Source of the DNA: Flavobacterium sp. Root935
GTDB taxonomy: Bacteria > Bacteroidota > Bacteroidia > Flavobacteriales > Flavobacteriaceae
Reading direction: 5' to 3'
Assembly: GCF_001429295.1 (NCBI RefSeq)
Contig: NZ_LMJL01000007.1
Coordinates: 424,981-463,034, forward strand
DNA length: 38,054 nucleotides
The first letter of the stretch is position 1, and every line of letters starts with the position of its first letter. Under the pieces are notes generated by a model. The model saw only the letters and a program-made list of their open reading frames with translations, was not told the DNA's origin and made no database searches. Position numbers and translations under genes: made by a program. Of this stretch, positions 24,364 to 32,171 are shown piece after piece.

Positions 24364-25229
24364 TGTTTTAGATAAATTCATACCCCTAATTTTGTTTCGC
24401 TCCGCTGGAGCTCTTGAGCAATATCTTGTAATTTTTGCTATAAATATTTCGTCCCTCTGGGACTGGTTTTTGATAAATTTATATTTGGATATAAAAGAAC
24501 TAACATAGCGGAAATATTTTAAAAATAATTAATCTGTTTCATGGTAAAGCGACCTTATTGTTTAATAAATTAATTTCGCTCCGCTGGAGCTTTTGAACCA
24601 TATCTTGTAATCTCTCTATAAATATCTCGTCCCTCTGGGACTGGACTTTTGCTAAATTTATATTTGGATATAAAAGATCTAACATAGCGGAAATATTTTA
24701 AAAATAATTAATCTGTATCATGGTAAAGCGACCTTATTGTTAATAAATTTATTTCGCTCCGCTGGAGCTTTTGAACCATATCCCTTCTAATTTCTCTATA
24801 AATATCTCGTCCCTCTGGGACTGGACTTTTGCTAAACTTATATTTGGATATAAAAGAATCCAATGAAGGGGAAATATTAAACTATAATAGATATTTCGTT
24901 CCTTTGGAACTAGGGTTTGATAATTTATATTGGTTGAAAAGCTCTGGAGGAGCGAAATATTTATAGCAACAAATTCATACACCCTCGATAAAGCTCCAGC
25001 GGAGCGAAATATTTACAGCAAGGCACGACATATTTATAGGAATAATTCACCTTCTTTCAGACAAAGCTCCAGCGGAGCGACATATTTATAGCAATAATTT
25101 ATCCTCCTCGAAAAAAGCTCCATCAGATCGAAACATATAGCAACACGACATATTTTATCTTGACAATAAGAAATATTTATCCTACAAAATAAAATTATTA
25201 ATTAGCTTTACCAATTAATAATTATAATT
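24364..25229. repeat. REP-like palindrome array next to an IS200-type transposase (family K)
   Basis: This gene-free 866 bp holds about 2.5 tandem copies of a unit of about 179 bp. Each unit starts with CGCTCCGCTGGAGC (24398, 24577, 24755) and has a second palindrome GTCCC-TCT-GGGAC (24451, 24629, 24809) after TATAAATATYTC. The third copy decays into GTTCC-TTT-GGAAC at 24898-24910. From 24941 the orientation flips: GCTCCAGCGGAGCG followed by AAATATTTA (24993-25005), then a related copy at 25066-25078, and degenerate copies at 24941-24953 and 25117-25129. The shared head is TATAAATATTTCG. Confidence 0.88.
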
Positions 25230-25697
25230 ATGGCAAACACCTATTCTCAACTGTATATTCAAATTGTATTTGCTGTAAAAGGAAGGCAAAATTTAATTTC
25301 CTCAAATAAAAAAGATGAAATTTATAAATATATTTCAGGAATTATTGCCAATCAAAAACAAAAACTGATTGCAATTAACGGAATGCCAGATCATATTCAT
25401 ATCTTAGTTGGAATAAAACCAGATGTATCATTATCGGATTTAGTGAGGGTTATAAAAACAAATTCATCCAAATTCATAAATGAACAAAGATGGATAAATG
25501 GAAAATTTGAATGGCAGACAGGTTTTGGTGCTTTTTCATATGGACATTCGCAATTGACCAATGTTATTAAATACATTGAAAATCAAGAAGAGCATCACAA
25601 AACAAAAACATTCAGAGAAGAATATATTGCGTTTTTAAAATTGTTTAATATTGATTTCAAAAATGAATATCTTTTTGATGATGTCAATTTAAAATAA
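25230..25697 (+). CDS. tnpA: IS200/IS605-family Y1 (HUH) transposase, RAYT-like
   Basis: This 155-residue protein is full length for TnpA of this family. The metal-binding HUH motif is HIH at residues 55-57 (GMPDHIHILVG), and the catalytic tyrosine is Tyr115 in VIKYIENQEEHH, with Gln119. It nicks single-stranded DNA at hairpin-forming ends. No tnpB is present. The gene is bracketed by GCTCC-GCT-GGAGC palindromes, inverted on the left and direct on the right, the arrangement expected of a REP-associated tyrosine transposase. The reading frame is intact, so it may still act on the surrounding elements. Confidence 0.88.
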   Translation: MANTYSQLYIQIVFAVKGRQNLISSNKKDEIYKYISGIIANQKQKLIAINGMPDHIHILVGIKPDVSLSDLVRVIKTNSSKFINEQRWINGKFEWQTGFGAFSYGHSQLTNVIKYIENQEEHHKTKTFREEYIAFLKLFNIDFKNEYLFDDVNLK

Positions 25698-25799
25698 TAT
25701 ATCGCTCCGCTGGAGTTTTTATCTTAACTACTTATTTTTAGCTATAAATATTTTGCTCCGCTTGAGCTCTTTATATATCGAGTAATTGTTATTATAAAT
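25698..25799. repeat. Right-side REP-like palindromes beside the transposase
   Basis: CGCTCCGCTGGAG at 25703-25715 and GCTCCGCTTGAGC at 25755-25767 lie after the transposase stop. The second is preceded by CTATAAATATTTT, the same head as in the left array. Confidence 0.8.
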
Positions 25800-26738
25800 A
25801 TGAAATTAAAACTGATTTACATAGCGTTTTTTGCCAGCATTTTGGGTTGTTTTGCTCAAAACGATTCGTTGCATAATCCGTATTTTAAATCTTATGATGA
25901 TAAAATTACTGTCAGTATTTATTATTTAGATACTTCGAATAGTTTCCAGATTGCTTCCGACGGCCAGGAACCGAAAATATATGTCAATCTAATTCCGAAT
26001 AGGAGAGAACAAATTGGTTTTAATTTAAACTATAAAATTATTGACGTTAGTATTGGTTTTGCTCCTAAATTTTTGGGTGGCAACAAAGGCGATTCTCATT
26101 CCAAGAATTTTAATTTCAATACCCGTTTTTATTATAAAAAATGGATGCAGTCGTTTACTTTTATTAATCAAAAAGGATTTTATATCAGCGACAATAATAT
26201 AAATGCACAGCTTCCCAATATGCGTACTACGAAAATTGGCGGATCGACATCTTATATTTTCAATGATAAATTCTCTTTTAAAACGTTGGTCAGTCAAAAC
26301 GAATGGCAGACTAAGAGTTCTGGAAGTTTTATTCCGACTTTCTCCTTTTACTACACCAATTTAGACTTAAACACTCCCGATTCGTCTCCTGGCGATTTCT
26401 ATGTGTTTACTTTAGCACCTTCTTATTTCTATAACTTTGTCATCAGCGACCGCGTTTTAATTGGTGCTGGAATTGCTTTGGGAGCTGGACTTAATGATGT
26501 CGACGGAGATACTTCTGCCTTATATCAAGCAGATTTTAATTTAAAGCTGGCTTATAATAACGATCGTTTCTTTGCTTTCGCAAGTCTTAATACCGTAGGT
26601 TTTGCTCAAGACGAAAAAGTCGATCCACGGTTAAATGATAATATTGCTACTTTAAGATTTTCTGTAGGCTACCGATTTGATCCTCCAAAAAAAGTAAAAG
26701 AAGTTTACGATAAAGTCAATGATAAAATCGGGCTTTGA
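25800..26738 (+). CDS. DUF4421 family exported protein, likely outer-membrane barrel
   Basis: This 312-residue protein has a signal peptide (MKLKLIYIAFFASILGCFAQ) and a long series of amphipathic strands (IGFNLNYKIIDVSIGFAP, FNFNTRFYYKKW, IATLRFSVGYRF), as in DUF4421 proteins of Bacteroidota. A Cys-Phe-Ala pattern at the cleavage site could be read as a lipobox but SPI cleavage after AQ is more likely. The function is unknown; a small outer-membrane barrel is the structural inference. Confidence 0.75.
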   Translation: MKLKLIYIAFFASILGCFAQNDSLHNPYFKSYDDKITVSIYYLDTSNSFQIASDGQEPKIYVNLIPNRREQIGFNLNYKIIDVSIGFAPKFLGGNKGDSHSKNFNFNTRFYYKKWMQSFTFINQKGFYISDNNINAQLPNMRTTKIGGSTSYIFNDKFSFKTLVSQNEWQTKSSGSFIPTFSFYYTNLDLNTPDSSPGDFYVFTLAPSYFYNFVISDRVLIGAGIALGAGLNDVDGDTSALYQADFNLKLAYNNDRFFAFASLNTVGFAQDEKVDPRLNDNIATLRFSVGYRFDPPKKVKEVYDKVNDKIGL

Positions 26739-26822
26739 GAAATCTAAAACCTCAAAAGCAAGAAATACGATAAAAATTGCTTAATTTAACAGGTATTTAT
26801 TACAAATTAAAATTTCATTATT

Positions 26823-27719
26823 ATGGAAAATGTGAATGAAGACCAATTAAATCGCATGCATTCCGGAAAAGGATTTATCGCGGCATTAGATCAAAGCGGC
26901 GGCAGTACACCAAAAGCTTTATCGCAATATGGCGTTCAGGAAAGCAGCTACTCAAATGATGAAGAAATGTACACACTTGTACATGAAATGAGAACCAGGA
27001 TTATTAAAAGTCCTGCGTTTAAAAGTGACTATATTCTCGGTGCGATTTTATTTGAAAATACTATGGACCGTAAAATCGACGGTCAATGGACCGCTGATTA
27101 TTTGTGGGAGAAAAAAAATATAGTTCCGTTTTTAAAAGTAGACAAAGGACTTACTGATCTTGCCAGCGGCGTACAATTGATGAAACCAATTCCAAATTTA
27201 GATGACTTATTGACAAGAGCAGTAGAACGCAATATTTTTGGAACCAAAATGCGCTCGGTTATTAAAGAAGCAAATCCTGATGGAATTCGCGATATTGTAG
27301 AACAGCAATTTAGAGTAGGTTCACAAATCTTTAATAAAGGGCTTATTCCGATTATTGAGCCTGAAATTGATATTTACAGTTCTGATAAAGAAAAATCTGA
27401 AGCAATTCTAAAACAAGAAATCATAAAACAGCTTAATTCTTTAGACAAAGAGGTAAAAGTAATGCTGAAACTTTCTATCCCAACAGTAAATGATTTTTAT
27501 AAAGAGCTGATATCGAATCCGCATGTGGTGCGTGTTGTGGCTTTGTCTGGCGGATATTCGAGAGAAGAGGCCAATGAAAAACTCGCTCAAAACCACGGAT
27601 TGATTGCCAGTTTTTCAAGAGCATTATCCGAAGGTCTTTCTGCTGGACAGTCTGATGATGATTTTAATGCCGTACTGGGCAAAACAATCAAAGAAATCTA
27701 TGAGGCTTCGATCACATAA
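26823..27719 (+). CDS. fda: Class I fructose-bisphosphate aldolase
   Basis: This 298-residue protein closely resembles the Gram-positive class I aldolase (FdaB type): [43 protein letters not shown] and GTKMRSVI are in order. The Schiff-base lysine is expected in VMLKLSIP near residue 212. It splits fructose 1,6-bisphosphate into DHAP and glyceraldehyde 3-phosphate and needs no metal. It appears monocistronic, with a hairpin terminator shortly after. Confidence 0.93.
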   Translation: MENVNEDQLNRMHSGKGFIAALDQSGGSTPKALSQYGVQESSYSNDEEMYTLVHEMRTRIIKSPAFKSDYILGAILFENTMDRKIDGQWTADYLWEKKNIVPFLKVDKGLTDLASGVQLMKPIPNLDDLLTRAVERNIFGTKMRSVIKEANPDGIRDIVEQQFRVGSQIFNKGLIPIIEPEIDIYSSDKEKSEAILKQEIIKQLNSLDKEVKVMLKLSIPTVNDFYKELISNPHVVRVVALSGGYSREEANEKLAQNHGLIASFSRALSEGLSAGQSDDDFNAVLGKTIKEIYEASIT

Positions 27720-27738
27720 AAAAATCATTTTATGCTAT

Positions 27739-27771
27739 AAAAAAGCCCAAAAATTAGATTTTCGGGCTTTT
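27739..27771. terminator. Bidirectional terminator between aldolase and the convergent gene
   Basis: AAAAGCCC pairs with GGGCTTTT, extended by AAAA/TTTT inside with one unpaired base. Both flanks provide T runs on their own strand. Confidence 0.8.
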
Positions 27772-27792
27772 GAATTTTTATAATAACCGAGA

Positions 27793-29625
27793 TTATTTCG
27801 AAGTCATTTCGTCTGCCAAATCTAATGTTTGTAAAATGATGTTTTTATCAGATTTTAGAGCGTTTAATTTGAATATGAATTTCAATTTATTATCGATTAG
27901 TTTCTTAGGCGATTCTGTTGTAATGTCTGAAAACTGAGCCGAAATTTTATTGAATCGAATCAAATCTGATTCTTTTGCATTTTTACCAAATGCATTTACG
28001 GTTTGTGCAATATTCAGTTTTCCGAATATGTAATTTTTGCTCAAGTCTTTCTTTGTTTCTTTTATAAAAGAGCCTTTTCCAGTATTAAAATAATCCATTG
28101 TGTTGGCAACAATGACAACCTCTTTGTCTTTCAGGATAAAAATATCACCAAACTCTTTTGTTCCAACAATCTGATAATGATTCCCGTTTTGAATTAATAC
28201 TTTTTTGCGTACGCCCAGTTGCAAAAGTTTATCTCCAAATGTTGGATGCGTCGAAGTAAAAATTACAGAAAATAACGGAATTGATTTTTTTACTTTTTCT
28301 TCCGTAACCGTTTCTTCATAATTTTCGTCGTAACCGTACTTTTTGGTCATTACCTCAACATCTTTCATGCCGTACAAAAACGCGCTTAAATCACCGTCAA
28401 AAAGTTTCGCAGTGGCTTCTTCATCAACAATTGTAGTAATCAAATCTGTAATTATTGTAATATCTTCTTTTCCAAATTTTGGATTCTGGAATATTTCGGA
28501 AGTTAAAGAAGGAAAACTTTCTAAAGCTGCTTTTGTATTAATATGATAAGATGCGAAAGCCAATGGCTTTTCAGACGGGAAATAATTAAAAATATTTTTA
28601 TTGATTTTTCTGTCGCTTATTTTATTCACAACCGCTGCAATCTCTTTAGAATATTCAATAACTTCTTCGATTCGGGCATTGTCATTATCAAAATAGAAAT
28701 CAACATTAATTCCTTTTATAAAATTTCCGAAATTTTTCTGCATCGGCAGGAATTTGTCATAACCGCCAAATATAGCGGTCGGATAACTGTATGCTGAGTA
28801 TAAACTCGAAATTGCTCCGCCATAATCTACCCAAGACGAAATATCTGCCGACTCGTTTATTTTGGATGAACTTGGTGCAGTAAAACCATTTTCAAATAAT
28901 GCTTTTATAATTTCACTTTGCTTTTCAGCAAGATTTCGATCAAATTCTGCTTGCTGCAAAGTATATTCTTCATAAGGATTTCCATCGTATAGATATTCTT
29001 CTTGAGCCGAGTTTTCCATCGCTGCAGGTGCATCAATTGCTATTGGTGCCTCAACAACTTTCACTTCATTTTCTGGAACAGCTGCAGGATCTGCATAACT
29101 TTCGTCAGAATAAATAGAATCGGTTACAACTGGCGGCTGTAAATCATAAACATTTTTAGAAAATCGTTTCGTTAATTCTAATACAACCAGATAATTATCA
29201 TTCCAAATCATGGATCTCTTTTTACCTTTTGGCGTAAAAACAGAATAATTTCCGAAATCTTCAATTTCCGCAATCGAATCATTGCTGTTGTCGATCTTAA
29301 ATTCTTTGATTAAAAATTGTCTAAGTGCCTCTTTGTTTTTTATGGGAATAGTAATTTGGTAATACGGAATACTATCCATGAAACTTCCGTGAATTGTTAT
29401 TTTCTGATCTAAATGTATCACCGAAGTATATTTACTGAAATCAAAGTCTGGCTTTTTACTGCTGTATTTGCTTACCAACGGATGATTTAGAACTTCTGAA
29501 ACACTTACTTTTTTAGAAAGCTGGCTTCCGTTAAATTGTACAAAATAATCGTATTTGGATGTATTGATCTGACCAAAAGTCAAATACGTGGCGAATAATA
29601 AAAATAGAGTGTAAAAATGCTTCAT
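27793..29625 (-). CDS. Large exported protein of unknown function
   Basis: This 610-residue protein has a signal peptide (MKHFYTLFLLFATYLTFGQ). The mature part mixes strands and helices; an acidic, proline-rich low-complexity linker (about 180-215: PAAVPENEVKVVEAPIAIDAPAA) separates an N-terminal domain from a larger C-terminal domain. Length and style recall the DUF4836 group of Bacteroidota, but I am not sure. The next gene upstream, a lipoprotein, ends 2 bp before its start, so they are an operon pair and may form an envelope complex. Confidence 0.7.
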   Translation of the reverse strand: MKHFYTLFLLFATYLTFGQINTSKYDYFVQFNGSQLSKKVSVSEVLNHPLVSKYSSKKPDFDFSKYTSVIHLDQKITIHGSFMDSIPYYQITIPIKNKEALRQFLIKEFKIDNSNDSIAEIEDFGNYSVFTPKGKKRSMIWNDNYLVVLELTKRFSKNVYDLQPPVVTDSIYSDESYADPAAVPENEVKVVEAPIAIDAPAAMENSAQEEYLYDGNPYEEYTLQQAEFDRNLAEKQSEIIKALFENGFTAPSSSKINESADISSWVDYGGAISSLYSAYSYPTAIFGGYDKFLPMQKNFGNFIKGINVDFYFDNDNARIEEVIEYSKEIAAVVNKISDRKINKNIFNYFPSEKPLAFASYHINTKAALESFPSLTSEIFQNPKFGKEDITIITDLITTIVDEEATAKLFDGDLSAFLYGMKDVEVMTKKYGYDENYEETVTEEKVKKSIPLFSVIFTSTHPTFGDKLLQLGVRKKVLIQNGNHYQIVGTKEFGDIFILKDKEVVIVANTMDYFNTGKGSFIKETKKDLSKNYIFGKLNIAQTVNAFGKNAKESDLIRFNKISAQFSDITTESPKKLIDNKLKFIFKLNALKSDKNIILQTLDLADEMTSK

Positions 29626-29627
29626 AA

Positions 29628-30260
29628 TTAAGGCTTTAATTGGATGGTATTATTCATGAGGGTCGATTTTTTAAGAACACTGTACATGCTTTGTTTTAAA
29701 AAAACGGTCTTTTTGTTTGCAGAAATTTTACTGTTAGAATTGTTTACAGAAAGAATGTCTTTGTCAAAACTATAAATAGCGATAATGCTGGCTTCTTCAA
29801 GGTCTTTCTTTTTCTTCGGGTCGTTTACGACTTTTTCTGGAATAGGATAAGAGGCGATTCTTTCAAAATTTTTGCCACTTCCGCTAAAGTGAATTTGATC
29901 ACGCTGATTGTTGATTGTATTGACAACAGCATTTAATGCTTTTAGATTGGCATAATTGAGTTTGATAATGAAAACGTAATTGTCAAAATCTGTTTTTGTG
30001 GTTATACTTGAGATTCCGTCAATTTTCGAAGCTTTAGATTTAAAGTCTTCCAGTTTTTGGCTGATTTCCTGTTCGTTTGGGATTTTAACGCCATCGACTT
30101 CTTCCAGCCAGATTGCAGATTTGGTCTTAAACCAAGATTGAGAAAAGTCGATCATAAGAGTATATTCGCCACTTTGATCGTCGTGGTGTTTGATTCTTTC
30201 TGTTATCTCAAAACAACTTGTTAAGAGCAAACAGCAAAATAAAGCGAGAAATTTCTTCAT
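29628..30260 (-). CDS. Lipoprotein of unknown function
   Basis: This 210-residue protein has a type II signal (MKKFLALFCCLLLTSCFEI, lipid Cys likely 16). After it comes YTLMIDFSQSWFKTKSAIW and a soluble alpha/beta body. No family recognised. It leads a two-gene operon with the large exported protein 2 bp downstream, so the pair probably works together in the periplasm or outer membrane. Confidence 0.75.
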   Translation of the reverse strand: MKKFLALFCCLLLTSCFEITERIKHHDDQSGEYTLMIDFSQSWFKTKSAIWLEEVDGVKIPNEQEISQKLEDFKSKASKIDGISSITTKTDFDNYVFIIKLNYANLKALNAVVNTINNQRDQIHFSGSGKNFERIASYPIPEKVVNDPKKKKDLEEASIIAIYSFDKDILSVNNSNSKISANKKTVFLKQSMYSVLKKSTLMNNTIQLKP

Positions 30261-30264
30261 TAGA

Positions 30265-30272
30265 CAAATTTA
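30265..30272 (-). promoter_or_regulatory. Promoter -7 element of the lipoprotein operon
   Basis: On the minus strand this reads TAAATTTG (TAnnTTTG), only 4 bp upstream of the ATG, so the transcript would start at or just inside the start codon (a near-leaderless message) or the match is chance. Confidence 0.25.
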
Positions 30273-30399
30273 GACGGAAATATTTTAAAAACCATATTTA
30301 AGTTAAACTCTAAATGGAAACCGAAACTTAAATCAAATTTTTAGATAATATTAACTCATTCTCTATTAGCGTAAACTCCTTATTCTGTTCCTTTTTCTT

Positions 30400-30407
30400 T
30401 AACTTTG
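30400..30407 (+). promoter_or_regulatory. Promoter -7 element of hemB, long leader
   Basis: TAACTTTG matches TAnnTTTG. The implied leader is about 126 nt and ends in ATCTAAAATCTAAATC units. The rest of the gap 30261-30539 shows no gene. Confidence 0.45.
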
Positions 30408-30539
30408 CAGCACTTTCATAAAAAGTAAAAATCTACAAAAACAAAAAAAGAACAACATCAATTTTAGAAATAAAGATTAATCAATCTGCTTTCAAAATCA
30501 GGTCGCAATCTGAAATCTAAAATCTAAATCTAAATTTAT

Positions 30540-31532
30540 ATGTTTCCATTACAAAGAAACCGTCGTTTAAGAACCAATGAATCTATTCGTTCTTTAGTTC
30601 GTGAAACCAGTTTAAGTCCACAGGATTTTATGCTTCCTATGTTTGTTGCAGAAGGAAAAGACATTAAATCGGCTATTCCGTCAATGCCGGGAATTTATCG
30701 TCATTCGCTGGACAACACGATCAAAGAAGTTAAAGAAGCTTGGGATTTAGGTATTAAAGCGGTAAACATCTATGTAAAAGTAAGCGACAATTTAAAAGAC
30801 AATAAAGGAACTGAGGCTTGGAACAAAGATGGTTTAATGCAGCAAACTATTCGTGCGATTAAAGATGCTGTTCCAGAAATGATCGTTATGCCAGATGTGG
30901 CTCTTGATCCGTATTCTATTTATGGTCATGACGGAATTATCGAAAAAGGCCAATTGATAAACGATGCCACTGTTGACGCATTAACTCGTATGAGCTTAAG
31001 CCACGCAGAAGCTGGTGCCGATTTTGTAGCGCCAAGCGACATGATGGATGGACGCGTTTTGGCGATAAGAAAAGCATTAGAAGAAAACGGACATCATAAT
31101 GTGGGAATTATGAGCTACAGTGCAAAATATGCTTCGGCATTTTACGGACCTTTCCGCGATGCTTTAGATTCTGCTCCAGTTGACACACAAGATATTCCAA
31201 AAGATAAAAAAACATACCAAATGGATTATGCTAACCGAATTGAAGGAATTCGTGAAGCATTATTAGACGTTGAAGAAGGTGCAGATATCGTAATGGTAAA
31301 ACCTGGAATTGCGTATTTGGATATTGTCCGCGAAGTAAAAAACGCTGTTCATGTTCCTGTAGCGGTTTACCAAGTTTCTGGCGAATACGCAATGGTAAAG
31401 GCCGCAGCAGAAAGAGGATGGTTGGATCATGACAAAATTATGATAGAGCAATTGTATTGCATTAAGCGTGCGGGCGCTAGTATTATCTCGACTTATTTCG
31501 CAAAAGAAGCCGCAGTTTTATTAAATAAATAA
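30540..31532 (+). CDS. hemB: Delta-aminolevulinic acid dehydratase (porphobilinogen synthase)
   Basis: This 330-residue protein is full length. The two active-site lysines are Lys196 (SYSAKYASAFYGPF) and Lys254 (IVMVKPGIAYLDIV). The segment that carries zinc-binding cysteines in the human and yeast enzymes reads DVALDPYSIYGHDG here, with no Cys, which points to the magnesium-dependent class. It joins two 5-aminolevulinates into porphobilinogen. It is away from the main hem cluster but 1 bp before a cytochrome c gene, linking haem synthesis with a haem user. Confidence 0.95.
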   Translation: MFPLQRNRRLRTNESIRSLVRETSLSPQDFMLPMFVAEGKDIKSAIPSMPGIYRHSLDNTIKEVKEAWDLGIKAVNIYVKVSDNLKDNKGTEAWNKDGLMQQTIRAIKDAVPEMIVMPDVALDPYSIYGHDGIIEKGQLINDATVDALTRMSLSHAEAGADFVAPSDMMDGRVLAIRKALEENGHHNVGIMSYSAKYASAFYGPFRDALDSAPVDTQDIPKDKKTYQMDYANRIEGIREALLDVEEGADIVMVKPGIAYLDIVREVKNAVHVPVAVYQVSGEYAMVKAAAERGWLDHDKIMIEQLYCIKRAGASIISTYFAKEAAVLLNK

Positions 31533-31533
31533 G

Positions 31534-31932
31534 ATGAAAAAGGTTTTATTATTAGCTGCCGTTTTAGCGTTTGCCTCTTGTAAAAAAGAAGGTTCTGAGA
31601 ACAATACCTCAACAACAGAATCGTATTCTGAAGGAGAATCGGCGAAAGCCAAAACTCCAGAAGAACTTGGGAAACAGATTTTTGAAGGAACTGGAAACTG
31701 CGTTGCATGCCATCAGCCCGATCAAAAAGTGATTGGACCAAGTATTAAAGAAATTGCCAAAATCTACAAAGATAAAAATGGCGATATTGTGACTTTCTTA
31801 AAAGGAAAAGGAGAACCAATTGTCGACCCGAGCCAGTTTGAGGTTATGAAAACAAACTTTGCCATTACACAAGCAATGTCTGATGAAGAATTGAAAGCTA
31901 TTGAAGCTTACATTTATAGTAATTTGAAATAA
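31534..31932 (+). CDS. Class I c-type cytochrome, lipoprotein
   Basis: This 132-residue protein has a lipobox (LAFASCKKEG, Cys16), a Ser/Thr/Glu-rich linker, and one haem motif CVACH at residues 56-60. The distal ligand is probably Met105 in QFEVMKTNF. It should be anchored on the periplasmic side and carry electrons. It starts 1 bp after the hemB stop and is likely co-translated with it. Confidence 0.88.
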   Translation: MKKVLLLAAVLAFASCKKEGSENNTSTTESYSEGESAKAKTPEELGKQIFEGTGNCVACHQPDQKVIGPSIKEIAKIYKDKNGDIVTFLKGKGEPIVDPSQFEVMKTNFAITQAMSDEELKAIEAYIYSNLK

Positions 31933-31942
31933 CAGCACAATG

Positions 31943-32063
31943 ATGTTCCGTAGGAACATTTGATTGGTAAAAAATTATGGTATAATCCATTTACGTTCCA
32001 TAGGAACGTAAATAAATGGGTTCGTCAATATTTTTTCTACCGACGAAACATTCCTACGGAATG
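31943..32063. repeat. REP-like GTTCC-n3-GGAAC palindromes (family J)
   Basis: ATGTTCC-GTA-GGAACAT lies at 31943-31959 followed by TTGATTGGTA, TACGTTCC-ATA-GGAACGTA at 31992-32010, and a diverged CATTCC-TAC-GGAATG at 32049-32063 preceded by CTACCGACGAAA. The head sequence and its orientation match the clusters at 1-150 and 17.1 kb. Confidence 0.8.
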
Positions 32064-32118
32064 ATAACTGCGAATAATAACTCATATCTCAAGTTTAAAA
32101 ACGAATAAAATAGTAAAG

Positions 32119-32155
32119 CAAAAGGGCGGTTCCGAAATTCGAAACCGCCCTTTTT
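32119..32155. terminator. Bidirectional terminator between cytochrome c and M13 peptidase genes
   Basis: AAAGGGCGGTT pairs with AACCGCCCTTT, extended by CGAA/TTCG across one mismatch. Both sides end in T runs on their own strand. Confidence 0.88.
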
Positions 32156-32171
32156 ATATTATTAAAATCGA

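Noticed and set aside
24749..24982. 77-residue minus-strand frame in the repeat array
   Set aside because: It is read through palindromic repeats and encodes no recognisable domain.
24364..25229. Possible CRISPR array
   Set aside because: Units are about 179 bp with near-identical content between palindromes, not short repeats with unique spacers, and there are no cas genes.
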